The position numbers and the translations under genes are program-made. 64,000 nucleotides of DNA from Paramoeba atlantica (lineage: Eukaryota > Discosea): NCBI GenBank assembly GCA_977017575.1, contig CDRNVI010000034.1:62001-126000 (forward strand), written 5' to 3'. Every line of letters starts with the position of its first letter. The stretch's first letter is position 1. Positions 48,308 through 58,267 of the stretch are shown here, piece by piece. Under the pieces are notes generated by a model. It was given only the letters and a program-made list of their open reading frames with translations, made no database searches and was not told the DNA's origin.

Positions 48308-49255
48308 CTACATAGTAACGACGATTTGCGTGTTATCAACGTAAGTAAACATGGGAAGTTCAGATCTTTTCCCCGTGCCGCGCAGCTCACTGTTGTTCCC
48401 TAACTGGAGGTTCTTCAATGATGCTGGGAAGTGAGACAAGTCAACGACACCAGAAAACATATTGAACCGTAGGTGCAGGTGAGTCAAAGAATTAGGAAGT
48501 GAAGTCAAGTCGGGTGTTCCAGTAAGAGAGTTACGGTCAAGATGAAGTTCTTCCAGTCCCTCAGGAAGTGTACTGAGAGACACAACACCAGTAAACTTAT
48601 TGTGAGCAAGACCCAATCTTCGCATTTTTGGAGGAAGTAAAGTCAAGTCCAGCGACCCAGTAAGGGAATTCCAGTCAAGATAAAGGTCCTCCAATCCTGC
48701 AGGGAGTGTACTGAGAGATACATGACCGGTAAATTTATTCTGGTTTAGTCCTACTCTTCGCAGGGAAGGAGGGAGTGAAGTTAAGTCCACGGAACCAGAA
48801 AAATGATTACCACTTAAAAGAAAAACGTTCAGATTTGATGGTAAATAGTTCCATGGAACTACGCCCGAATATCCGAGTGATTGTGGAAAGGATACATCTA
48901 GTATTTGAAGAGTACGAGGCAAATGAACGAGATGCAATGTACCTTCAAGCTTTTCAATGCCCAAGAAAGTGCTTTCGGACTTGGAAAAAAATTCCATTCC
49001 TTCAACGTACTTTTCTAACTGCGTAAGAAGTGTGGGCTGCTCAAAATTGAGAGATTTTTTCCAGTCTAGCTCAGATACTTCGCCTCTTTCATTGCACTTT
49101 ACGTAAGCCCACTCACAGGCTGGGGTAGTACTCTTCCAGGACGGATGGGGATTTTTCACGTCCTGTACAAATTTTGCAAGTGCTAGCTCTTGCGGGAGAT
49201 TCGCAGAACTTACTTTAGCGACGCGAGACTTTCGTGTAACTTCTGGAACATCCAT
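48308..49255 (-). CDS. Leucine-rich-repeat protein, MDVPEVTRKSR subgroup
   Basis: This is a 315-residue protein with ATG at 49255. It shares its first 17 residues and its end (SELPMFTYVDNTQIVVTM) with the gene at 44267-45070. It is longer by about two repeats, because the block LTSLPPSLRR/LTLLPPKMRR...VSLSTLPAGLEDL occurs twice in tandem (about residues 165-230). The cap is TTPACEWAYVKC. Repeat-number change between these close duplicates shows that the LRR region expands by unequal exchange. There is no membrane anchor. Confidence 0.88.
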   Translation of the reverse strand: MDVPEVTRKSRVAKVSSANLPQELALAKFVQDVKNPHPSWKSTTPACEWAYVKCNERGEVSELDWKKSLNFEQPTLLTQLEKYVEGMEFFSKSESTFLGIEKLEGTLHLVHLPRTLQILDVSFPQSLGYSGVVPWNYLPSNLNVFLLSGNHFSGSVDLTSLPPSLRRVGLNQNKFTGHVSLSTLPAGLEDLYLDWNSLTGSLDLTLLPPKMRRLGLAHNKFTGVVSLSTLPEGLEELHLDRNSLTGTPDLTSLPNSLTHLHLRFNMFSGVVDLSHFPASLKNLQLGNNSELRGTGKRSELPMFTYVDNTQIVVTM

Positions 49256-49517
49256 GAAATAAGGTAGAGAGTAAACGGATTTTTTTGTGAGAACAAACTG
49301 CTTATCATTTTATGAGTATTACCCACTACGTAATAATTTTATTGGTCCATTCGCGGCGCCCTCTTTTACGCCGGGGGATACAATAAAACCAAGCGCTCCC
49401 ACTTATTGTACCCCCTTGTAAATAGCGAGCTACAGGTACATTAAAACGGAACGGGGTTCGTTATAAATTTACTCTTCAATTCCATGATAAGACAAAGCAA
49501 CTCGCATTCCGTTCCTT

Positions 49518-50396
49518 TTATTTTAACTGTACCTGTGTCCCCCAAAACAGAAATCCGGTTTTCCGAGGAAAGACAGACACCTCAACTTCACCGTGGATCT
49601 CAGCATTGTTTTGTAAATGTAACACATACAGCCTTTCAGGAAGATATCGGATGTGTATCAAACCACTGAATTGGTTATTTTCCATATAGAGACTTTCCAT
49701 TAATGGAGGTAAATGCTGTAGATCAGGTGTTCCAGAAAATCTGTTTGAAGCAATGTTCAAGTGTTTCAGGCTTAGAGGTAATTTGTTGAGATGTATTCCA
49801 CCAGAAAACTTATTATCGCTTAAATCAAGCTCTAGAAGCGTAGGGGGCAGAGCGCAGAGTTCTACATTCCCTTCAAACCGGTTTGATCTTAAGTAGAGAT
49901 ATTCAATATTTACTGGAAGATGCTCTAAATGTGCAATGTCTGTAAAGAAGTTTTGTATAAGATTTAGGTATGAGAGTTGCGGCGGCAAAGCATTAAAGTT
50001 GACTGCCCCCGTAAGCATGTTCTCCCAAACTCTGAACTGCTGAAGCGATTGGGGAATCCAGTTCCAATGTACCGATCCCGAAAGCTTATATCTGTTCCAA
50101 ATAATCTTCCAGACGTGTATTCCTTCGCATGTCACACCTTTCCAAGCACAAGCTGGAGTAGATGTGTTCCACGAAGGGTCTGGGTTTTCAATATCCTCAA
50201 TGAATCTTGCAAGATCATATTCTTGAGGTAAGTTGACACGTTGCACCTTGCTGGGACGAACATGCGTGTATAAAGACCTATCTTCCGGAGTGCTATCTTT
50301 TAATACGGATACGGTTTTAGCATGTTTGCGTCGTTTGGTAGGTATTTGCTGGTTGTCCGACAACCGAGCATGACGTACTAAGATACTTGTATGCAT
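49518..50396 (-). CDS. Leucine-rich-repeat protein, PQEYEL family
   Basis: This is a 292-residue protein with ATG at 50396. It has a longer basic N-terminus than its relatives (RKHAKTVSVLKDSTPEDRSL), then VNLPQEYDLARFIEDI and the cap NTSTPACAWKGVTC. About seven repeats follow, for example LLELDLSDNKFSGGIHLNKL and MESLYMENNQFSGLIHIRYL. It has no obvious signal peptide or membrane segment. It lies 260 bases upstream of the paralogue at 48308 in transcription order. Confidence 0.86.
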   Translation of the reverse strand: MHTSILVRHARLSDNQQIPTKRRKHAKTVSVLKDSTPEDRSLYTHVRPSKVQRVNLPQEYDLARFIEDIENPDPSWNTSTPACAWKGVTCEGIHVWKIIWNRYKLSGSVHWNWIPQSLQQFRVWENMLTGAVNFNALPPQLSYLNLIQNFFTDIAHLEHLPVNIEYLYLRSNRFEGNVELCALPPTLLELDLSDNKFSGGIHLNKLPLSLKHLNIASNRFSGTPDLQHLPPLMESLYMENNQFSGLIHIRYLPERLYVLHLQNNAEIHGEVEVSVFPRKTGFLFWGTQVQLK

Positions 50397-52024
50397 GAAT
50401 AGGATTTCTGCTAACGCTGTTTAATGCATAATTGGGCTTGAAAAATTAACAAACATATTTAGTGTAAACTCTTCTGTAAATCTTACTAGGCTCTAAGATT
50501 ATTGAGAGAGATGCGTGTCAAATTGGCTTACTAGGATGAATTCGACACAAGTAAAATAATCATAAAAAGAGCGTAAAAACATTCGGGTAACCGACGCTAT
50601 AAATGTAGGTTAAAAGTATGTTTTTTTTCTGATTTTGTTTTTCCGTTCAAAAAAACTTTTTTATAGCTTTTTATAGCGTTCCCACTTACTGTATACTCAA
50701 GATGTTTCAGCTTACAGGGGGGGGGGATCACGAAAAGGGTGGGGGGTCAAATTTGTGCCTTGCGAGCTTTTGATCTAATTCTTTCGACATTCAACAGATC
50801 TTGAAATTTTGAGACTACATGCGTTACAACTACTTAGGCACATAGTGGTCGCCACCAATCTGAAAGTCACGAAAATGAGAATGACCCTCTGAAAAATGAC
50901 AAATTATCGTGTCAACGTTCAACTCAAAAAAGTTCCGTGTTGGCGTAATAAGCCCTTCGTACGCGCCAAAGAAGCATGCAAGAGACATGAAAAACTGAAG
51001 AAAACACTAAGCCAACTAAACTTTTTTATTTTTGCTAAGACATTGCTAAGACAGAAGCTATTTAAGTCCCACCTTTAACCCCCTATTTTCCCGCATAATT
51101 CGGTCTCGTAATCAATAGGTTCGTACCTCAACAATAATATTTTTGTTCTTGTCGGGCTTCTTAGGGTAAAAAGAAAACACGGAGCTGAGACATCAGGTTC
51201 GGATCCTCCGCGGGGCGGTGATATACCATGTTGCTTCCGTAACGTCTCTTCATCAGCTCGTCAAAGGGTGGACACGAGCGAGATAGATCAAGCTCATCTT
51301 GTCCGGAGAAACCGCGTGGCCGTGCGAAGGGTGTGGGGTCATACCTAACGTCCTCTAAGCCCCATGATGAGTTCGCCTTGATGAAATTCTGGTGCTTATA
51401 CTCTCCGGAAAAGGAGAGACTTCTAAGAGGTTGTTGCAACACACCCGTGAGGATCGTTGATAGAAGAGCAACCTGTGCAATCGACGCTCATCAGGGTGGT
51501 CAGCTTGAGTCTACGGTGACAGCTTGTGCACCACGCTGGAGACCGTCTGGGAGAAAAGTTATACTCAGTACGTGACGGCGGCGAGGGAGATAAAAAAGAA
51601 TCGATGAAATGTCGCAGACTGTCATTTCAAGAAGACTTGCCTTCGCGAACATTGAGAACCCTTACCCGGAGCCATCATTTCTGTTCAAATGGAAATATGC
51701 AAGTCATGCTGCATTTATCTCCTTTGGTCCTTTCAGTCTGGTTTCACAAATTTATGCTGGCAGTACTTTTGTACAGAAAAAGGACAAAGGTTCGGGTACA
51801 GTACTTGTCCTCGTGGATAAGCAAGTTTTGATAATTTGAGACAAGTAGCGTACTTGGATAAGTAAGAGAGGGTAACGGTAATACAACCGCCCAAGTTTGA
51901 GCCGATCACGGTACTTGTAACAAGGTACCGACCCTCTTACCATATATCAAACACCCAAAGCCTTCTTCTACAACGACCACCGTCACCCCTGTCACCTTCC
52001 TTTTCTATTCCCCCGCACTCGCCC
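50397..52024. other. Long stretch without a supported gene; truncated repeat at 50843-50932
   Basis: Positions 50843-50932 (AGTGGTCGCCACCAATCTGA, then GAAAATGAGAATGACCCTCT and CGTGTCAACGTTCAACTC) match the left end of the element at 57627-58267 with few changes. No right end is present, so it is a truncated copy. A 93-codon minus-strand frame at 51161-51442 begins with GTG and is not called. Plus-strand frames near 51.5-51.8 kb have no domain. Confidence 0.5.
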
Positions 52025-52047
52025 CTCTCTCTCTCTCTCTCTCTCTT
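52025..52047. repeat. (CT)n microsatellite
   Basis: About eleven CT units lie just downstream of the release-factor gene (GA on the coding strand). Pyrimidine-rich sequence extends from about 51990 to 52100 on the plus strand. Confidence 0.9.
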
Positions 52048-52059
52048 CACTTTCCTCCC

Positions 52060-53652
52060 TTACTTCCCCTCCCTCCCCCTCACCAACCACTGTGTCAACT
52101 TCCCCACCCCCCCCACCCTCTCCCCCTCCTCCTCCCTCTCCCTCAACCCCGCATGCAACCTCCGCAACCCCTCCCCCCCATCCTCCCCCCCCAACACCTC
52201 CTCCACCCCCCGATTCCCCATCCCCCCCACCCCCCCTTTCTCCCCCCCCCCTCTGTGGTCCGTCACCCTCCCCTGCGCCACGTTATACGTGCGTATCTTC
52301 TCCGCCCGCTCCCCACTCACCCACTGCTCCCCCAGCAGCGCCGCCACCCCCCCCTCCCGCGCCCCCACCGCCCGCCCCCACAGCCGCTCCCGCAGCTGCT
52401 CCAGCGCCAGCCGCCGGTTCTCCCCCCCGCTCCGCGACGCGTGGCACCGGATCGTGATCCCCGTGGGCCGGTGCCGCAGCCGCACGCAGTTGTGCGCGAC
52501 GTTCACCCCCTGCCCCCCCGGCCCCCCTCCGTGGGACATGGCCATCTCAATGTCCTTATCTGGCACTGAGATTTGGATCGGGGAGGGCTGGGGGAGCAGC
52601 GTGACGGCCGCGGTGGAGGTCTGGAGCTTGGGGGAAGTGGAGGGGGAGGGGGTGGGGACGCGCTGGATGCGGTGGACACCAATCTCGTGGCGGAGGGAGG
52701 ACCCGGCGACGGGGGAGGCGATGCGGAGACGGTAGGGGGGGCGGGTGTGGCGGGAGGCTGCGGTAGTGGCCGTAGTAGCCGTAGAAGAGGAAGAACCACT
52801 TGAGGATGAAGGTAGAGGGTTGGAAGGTTCAGGGGTTGGGGTGGTGTCGAGGATGGGCCAGTGTTGGGCGGTGCAGTAGGTTTTGTACATTTCAAAGAGT
52901 TCAGCGGCGAAACGCCAGCTTTCCTCCCCCCCGGCCATGCCTTTGACCTCGAGGTTCCAGATCTCGGTGGAGTGGAGGGTTTGTTGGAGAAGGGAGGGGG
53001 GGAGGGTTTTGTGGCCTACGGTGAAGGGGCGTGAGGTAAGGTAGTGGGAGATGGAGGGGGTTTCGAGAGAGCGGTGGACGGCGGTGACGAAGGTGTGTTC
53101 GAGGTCGGAGAGCTCGGGGAGGAGGCGGGTTTGGATTTCCTCCTCAATGAGGGTTGCCATGGAGGTACTTGAGGTGTCGGTAGAGGAGGCGGTTTCTTGG
53201 GCATCGGGGGTAGTATTCGTCGAGGCTTCGAGCTCACGTTTTTCTTTTATGGCTTCCGCATGAAGAGAAAGAATCTCGCTGCATTTGTTTAGCATGTCCA
53301 CGGCACACGGCAGGAGTATGTCTTTTAGTCTCTCTTTGGCTTCGTATGGCCATGGCTCAAACGTGTCACTTTTCGTGGAAGTTTTTGAGGGATTGACGTG
53401 TGATTGGGACTTTGTAGGAAACTCGAATCGAAGTCGATGACCGTCCTCTGCATTTTGTCCCAGCGACGGAGTTCCCAAGAACATGTAGGTCGCCTGTGCA
53501 CATGACCAATAAACTTCGTGTATGGTAGGAGATATAACGGAAGGAAAACATGGAAGAGGAATCCCTGTGTTGTTCCGTAGATGGGTCCAGTCGTGCTTTG
53601 TATTTTGCAAGTGAGAGGGAAGGGCATATCGTGCGAGGGAACGAAAGAGCAT
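52060..53652 (-). CDS. Mitochondrial class I peptide chain release factor
   Basis: This is 530 residues from ATG 53652 (MLFRSLARYALPSHLQNTKH, a plausible mitochondrial targeting peptide); a longer frame would need TTG. Release factors end translation by triggering peptidyl-tRNA hydrolysis. The GGQ motif is G379-G380-Q381 in SHGGGPGGQGVNVAHNCVRL, followed by HRPTGITIRCHASRSGGENR. The upstream EIGVHRIQRVP matches the block that precedes the codon-reading tripeptide of RF1 (PxT). Here the tripeptide position reads PTP, and the stretch to the conserved TS is two residues longer than in E. coli RF1. A low-complexity Ser/Thr/Pro insertion (about residues 265-300) and a long C-terminal Gly/Arg/Glu tail are added. 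Confidence 0.88.
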   Translation of the reverse strand: MLFRSLARYALPSHLQNTKHDWTHLRNNTGIPLPCFPSVISPTIHEVYWSCAQATYMFLGTPSLGQNAEDGHRLRFEFPTKSQSHVNPSKTSTKSDTFEPWPYEAKERLKDILLPCAVDMLNKCSEILSLHAEAIKEKRELEASTNTTPDAQETASSTDTSSTSMATLIEEEIQTRLLPELSDLEHTFVTAVHRSLETPSISHYLTSRPFTVGHKTLPPSLLQQTLHSTEIWNLEVKGMAGGEESWRFAAELFEMYKTYCTAQHWPILDTTPTPEPSNPLPSSSSGSSSSTATTATTAASRHTRPPYRLRIASPVAGSSLRHEIGVHRIQRVPTPSPSTSPKLQTSTAAVTLLPQPSPIQISVPDKDIEMAMSHGGGPGGQGVNVAHNCVRLRHRPTGITIRCHASRSGGENRRLALEQLRERLWGRAVGAREGGVAALLGEQWVSGERAEKIRTYNVAQGRVTDHRGGGEKGGVGGMGNRGVEEVLGGEDGGEGLRRLHAGLREREEEGERVGGVGKLTQWLVRGREGK

Positions 53653-54274
53653 CACGTGAGGTGTACGTCTCAAGAAGCTGGAAGGAGTAGGATCATAAAG
53701 CTATACATACGGTTGATGAGCCGTGCGTGTGCGACAATGTCGTGGAAGGGGATCATGTTGCGTTCGTGCAGGTAGCAACAGGCATAGAAGCAACCTTTGA
53801 TTTAGATAGAAAGAAGTTCTTATATACCCTTATATACCCTGTATACAATGTACACGTAGTGATCTCAAGTGGAAAATAGATGAAGAATTTTGTTTTCTGT
53901 CTTCATATCAAATAATTCAAAAACAAGATATCCGGGTGAGATTAGTTAAGCTACAACTGCAGTCCACATTGTAACCATCTCTGCAAAAAACTGTTATCTA
54001 AAGTACACAAAAGAACTTTATCTACTCGATATACACATCAATTACTCAGATTTTTGAACCTGCAATTCAACCTCTTCCTAATTTTGAAGCTCTCGATAAA
54101 GTAACCAACAAAATAGCTGTACATTTTTGTGCTGCACAACGTGAGTGACTTCATACCACAATAAGACCTAAGAACACAAAAAAGGAATTTAAAAATCTAG
54201 AACTCTTTCTAAAATATTGAAATATATCACTAATCTACTAGTGCAAGGCTGATACCTAAAAATATCACCCCACA
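53653..54274. other. Intergenic stretch, nothing recognised
   Basis: This is AT-rich. The direct repeat TATATACCCT occurs twice near 53822-53843. No gene is seen. Confidence 0.4.
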
Positions 54275-54844
54275 TTACTTCTTTCTTCCGGTAGGCTTTT
54301 TTTTTTGAGTGTTCGTCTTTGGCTTACGAACGCCTCTCCCTTTGGTGTTCGATGTGGATGACTTTTTGACAGGGCTGCTCTTGATAGCTTTCGCTAATAT
54401 TCTAATCATACCAGTTTTTGTTGAGGTCGGGGTAAGACCACGTCTTTTGCATGCATCACGAAGAGCTGCCACTGACATATTTTTCAAATCCTGACTGCGG
54501 AAGTTTCCCTCTACAGGAGAGGAAATCTGGGAAACGGATTGTGATGGAAGTCGGGAAGACTTCGTAGTGCGAATTGCTGTTCTTTGCTTTTTTTCCTTTG
54601 GTAAATTCTTAGAGTCCTTTTTAGACGGTGGACTATTTCTCTTTTTTTGAGAAACCGCCTGCTGTACTTTTTTTGAATCTTCGCTGGGGAGACTACTTGG
54701 TAGCACTTCTTCGTCTTGAGTATTTTCATTCGGTAGCGAGTTTATTTCTGGTGGGCATAAACAGCTGCTCTTAAAAGAGCCACAGGAAAAGCATCGACGA
54801 CTGAGAATATGTTCTTGTTGCCGCTCTAAGAAACTGTGCTTCAT
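54275..54844 (-). CDS. SAP-domain protein with N-terminal cysteine cluster
   Basis: This is a 189-residue protein with ATG at 54844. Near the N-terminus is a possible zinc site (CFSCGSFKSSCLC, about residues 18-30). A Lys/Ser-rich linker follows, then a SAP-like helical pair (LKNMSVAALRDACKRRGLTP, then KTGMIRILAKAIK) at about residues 118-152, and a very basic C-terminal tail (RGVRKPKTNTQKKKPTGRKK). SAP domains bind AT-rich DNA or chromatin. The layout suggests a small nuclear or mitochondrial DNA-associated protein. I do not recognise a specific orthologue. Confidence 0.75.
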   Translation of the reverse strand: MKHSFLERQQEHILSRRCFSCGSFKSSCLCPPEINSLPNENTQDEEVLPSSLPSEDSKKVQQAVSQKKRNSPPSKKDSKNLPKEKKQRTAIRTTKSSRLPSQSVSQISSPVEGNFRSQDLKNMSVAALRDACKRRGLTPTSTKTGMIRILAKAIKSSPVKKSSTSNTKGRGVRKPKTNTQKKKPTGRKK

Positions 54845-55145
54845 TTTAAGCCGTAAGCGAGTTTTTCGAAGAGTATGGGTAAAATAAAACTCCGAAATAA
54901 GAATTAAACGAAGAATGGATAAGAACAGTGTTCATGAAATCCCTTTTAAAAAGAAAATATGGCTTCTGTATTAAAAATAACCATTTAAACTTCATTATTT
55001 TTGAATTGTTTTATTTTTGAAGTCCAGGATTTTCCAAACAACGATAGTTTTCCCACGATAGTTGTCATAATTCTTACATGGTACACAGACAATATGAAAT
55101 CATGCTGAATAAGGAAAACGTCACCCAATGTCCATCATTCCACTT

Positions 55146-56585
55146 TTAAAAAAAGTCAAAATCACCAATAAGTACGGTGGCAACAAAGAACCACACATAC
55201 CAGTGGTTCCGGTAGGAGTTCGCTATGCGCTCATGAAATAAATATCTCTGGTGCTCGCTGCAATAGTTGTAGACATAAAAATCAACAGGAATACAAAGTT
55301 CACGCTTATCTTTGTCAATACGATACGAAGAACCGGGCGCTGTCAAACGAACGGTATGGCCTTTCAAGTAGGCCCGAAAAAGCCATGCGGTGCGCAGAAA
55401 CGCATCGCAACAAGATTGAAGCTGACTGGGGGTAATGTAATAATTTTTTTCCGTTTGTTTTTGTCCCGTTACTGAAACACCCGCAGCCGCAGGTAGAGCA
55501 CTTGGCTCTACCCGTAGCGACGCATCATGTTCATTAAAATGAAACCCGGAAAGGGTGCATCGAAAGCGCACCGCTTCCACTGCCTCATGGAGACGTTCCT
55601 GTTCCTCCTGAACCGTGACCTGCAGATGCATCAGAGGGGAAGCCTCTGTGCGTAGAAAGTGCAACACCTCATAGGGCGTCGCGGTGTCTAGAAAACGAAC
55701 CTCCGCTCGGGCCCAATCAATCGTATAGGGCAATGTTCTAGCAATTGCCCCCAGATTTCGGGTTGAGCGTTTTGTTTTTTGAGTTTCAGAACTCAAAGGT
55801 TTGCTCTTTTCCTCCTCTGTGGGAGTCCTTGATAAAGTAGGGCTCTTGTTTGTTGTTTCCTGCGTGGGCTCTTGCAACGCCCAGGCCGTGTATTGCCCTC
55901 TTGTAAAATTACGGTAGTCCGAGGTCTCTTCCTGGTGATCGTTCACGAGGGTTCGTTTCGCCACGTTTGGCAGCTCTTGCAGCACCCCCTGCCGCACGGG
56001 ATCAGGGACCACCGAAAGGGACAAGTGGGAGAATGCGGGGACTTTTTCAAACAGCGCACGAGAGGCAAGAAGTCGCGCAGAGAACCCCGCAAAGTCAGCA
56101 GATTTATCCCATGTTACACGTTTCCATTTCATTTGGTTGCGCAGGGGCTGGGAGCCGTAATATTGGGTTAGGCCATCGTCGGCGTCCTCAGGAGAAGGCG
56201 GTACAGTTTCCGTCGTTTTTGCAGTGCTTCTTTGTAAATTCGCGCTTTGAGAATCCGTAGGGGTGATAATTTCTGTGACTGAGGCACATCCTGGTGCATT
56301 CGTTGCATTCTGCACGTTTGTGATTGGTTTCGTTTTGTCACCGCTTTCTGTTGTGCCCACAGAAAGGGGCGATGTAGGGGAAGATGTATTTTTAAACGAA
56401 GTGCATGCCCACTGCCATGCGGTCTTTGTGTAGTGAACAAATCCCTTTTCATCTTTTTGACGTTCATGAAGGACATGATTCATGATTTCCCTTTGGGTTT
56501 TCATCCAAATTAGAACATCACTGGGGCGAGTCGTATTTTGAAGAGGTAACGCCACACACCCCATGACAGTAGCGCGACGCATCAT
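55146..56585 (-). CDS. Unrecognised protein, weak resemblance to the TCAIM/DUF4461 region, C-terminal membrane segment
   Basis: This is 479 residues from ATG 56585 (MMRRATVMGCVALPLQNTTR); a TTG-started extension is not needed. The start is basic and hydrophobic and could target mitochondria. The middle is Thr/Ser/Lys-rich. The C-terminal third contains PYEVLHFLRTEASPLMHLQV, a helical EEQERLHEAVEAVRF segment, then YYITPSQLQSCCDAFLRTAW and KRELCIPVDF, which recall the C-terminal region of mitochondrial TCAIM-type proteins (an ordered helix followed by LCxPxD/W). The last 20 residues (WYVWFFVATVLIGDFDFF) are hydrophobic. The family assignment is tentative. Confidence 0.65.
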   Translation of the reverse strand: MMRRATVMGCVALPLQNTTRPSDVLIWMKTQREIMNHVLHERQKDEKGFVHYTKTAWQWACTSFKNTSSPTSPLSVGTTESGDKTKPITNVQNATNAPGCASVTEIITPTDSQSANLQRSTAKTTETVPPSPEDADDGLTQYYGSQPLRNQMKWKRVTWDKSADFAGFSARLLASRALFEKVPAFSHLSLSVVPDPVRQGVLQELPNVAKRTLVNDHQEETSDYRNFTRGQYTAWALQEPTQETTNKSPTLSRTPTEEEKSKPLSSETQKTKRSTRNLGAIARTLPYTIDWARAEVRFLDTATPYEVLHFLRTEASPLMHLQVTVQEEQERLHEAVEAVRFRCTLSGFHFNEHDASLRVEPSALPAAAGVSVTGQKQTEKNYYITPSQLQSCCDAFLRTAWLFRAYLKGHTVRLTAPGSSYRIDKDKRELCIPVDFYVYNYCSEHQRYLFHERIANSYRNHWYVWFFVATVLIGDFDFF

Positions 56586-57326
56586 CAGTGTAATATTCAA
56601 CAAAAATAATTTTTGAAGAAGAGAATTTTTCTTTTGCAAAAAGAGGGAGGAACGTTTCTTTGAATATCCGAAAGATCACTTATTAAAATCTTCATAAAAT
56701 TTTCTTCGCACTGATTTGCTATGAAGTACATTGCTATGTAGGAATATTGTAGGAAAATTCATGCAGCTCCGCTTTGAGTTAAGAAACTTGAGTTAAGAAA
56801 AAATGCTAACGATGTTTGAAGAAAGAGGAAATGTGAAATTTATTTCACTTGGGGGGCCGCGGGTGTGCATCACCGAACCCGCGCTTTGCATTTGAGACCG
56901 AACGAGATCTATTTTAGTCCGAAAAAATGGATTGAACGTGCATAACGTACTACATGTACTACAGTAAAAGAACACCGAGAACAATATTCTATGAGCCCAC
57001 TTTACATGAAAGGTTTTGATCAGCTTTGAAAAAAATTAGAATCATGATTCATAAATAGGAAGCAAACGTTTCTCAGTGAGTACAGTGGTTATTTTCGACG
57101 GAAGATAATCCATTTATACCAGAACGAGATTACTTGCTCAATCGTGAACTGAATAATATCGCAATAATATTTAAAAAGAGAAAGTTCATTATTATGTTCA
57201 ACGTTTTTTCATCATGCAAAAATATATAAAAAGACAAAAAAAGGTAAACGAGAGATAATGTGAAAGTCTCACGGAGAAATTTGCTTGCTGACGACACCGA
57301 CGTTTCCTCAGATGAATAATTTTAGT
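56586..57326. other. Intergenic stretch, no gene
   Basis: This is AT-rich with one GC-rich hairpin near 56856-56884 (CCGCGGGT...ACCCGCG). No tRNA-like fold or gene could be supported. Confidence 0.4.
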
Positions 57327-57419
57327 GGCTTCGTTAAACGCAGTGGTCGTTTTCAACTTAGAAGTCACTCTTGCTGCGCGCTTCGCGTTGAAAACTACCT
57401 CCGCGTTTAACGAAGAGCC
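57327..57419. repeat. 95-bp Merlin-like palindromic repeat
   Basis: GGCTTCGTTAAACGCAGTGG...GTTTTCAAC faces GTTGAAAACTACCTCCGCG...TTTAACGAAGAGCC, with TTAGAAGTCACTC and GCGCGCTTC in the middle. The same unit occurs at 59569-59663 and 60486-60580, with half copies at 10875, 13990 and 16190. Confidence 0.8.
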
Positions 57420-57626
57420 TAAAAAAGAAAAATTGCCAAAACATCACGATAAAACAATTTTTTTGGCAGTGCGGGTCGCGCACTGAGAACGTATGTGTAC
57501 CCCTTCCGCAGGATTGTCGCTCAAAATATGTATATGGATCAGTTAAAAACGCTTCGATGAAGACTCAAAAAAAGTTGAAATACCTTTAAAAAACACTTCG
57601 ATGAAGCATCAAGAACATCGAAATGT

Positions 57627-58267
57627 ACAGTGGTCGTCACCAATCTGAGAGTCACGAAAATGAGAATGAACCTCTGAAAAATGACAAATTATCGTGTCAA
57701 CGTTCAACTCAAAAAGCACCTTGAAAATGAGAATGGATCAAAAGTGATGTTGTTGTGCCAATCTGGGTCTCGAAAAAGAGGCATCCGCACAAAAAAACAG
57801 CTACTGCAGTGCTGGGGGTGATGGCTTTGCCGGAGGGGTGACGATTTTTTTTGGGGTCTCAGGATCGAAATCTCAGCGTCTAGGTCAGTGCTTTAATTAT
57901 TTTGTAAGTTTGAAATGCCTTCTACTTCGGCTTCTCCCTCCGCAACTTTAGATTCTGAGTCACTCACTCAAATGAAGTCAACATCTTTTGAATCCAGCAA
58001 GGAATTCGACACTGGGAAATTTAGTTCCTTTGTCGGGGCTGCGTGCGGAGTCATAGTTCTTGTTACCTACCCGGTTTCCAAAAATTTCACAATAGGCACC
58101 GCTCTCCCAGGATGACTTTATTCCGTTTTTCTACTTTTTTTCTATTTCTTGTCAATGTTCGACGGCAAAATCAACGCGAAAATGAGAATAGTCGCGAAAA
58201 TGAGAATGAGAATGTAAAAATTCTGTCAATGTTCAATTACGGATTCTGAGAATAGTGACTACCACTG
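57627..58267. mobile_element. TA-flanked inverted-repeat element, 641 bp
   Basis: CAGTGGTCGTCACCAATCTG at 57627 faces its diverged complement ending at 58267 (CAGAATAGTGACTACCACTG-like), with TA at 57625-57626 and 58268-58269. Inside, GAAAATGAGAATG recurs near both ends. A 66-codon plus-strand frame (57915) has no domain. A truncated copy is at 50843-50932. Confidence 0.82.

Noticed and set aside
51161-51442. 93-residue minus-strand protein
   Set aside because: The frame begins with GTG, has no ATG until two thirds of the way in, and no recognisable domain.
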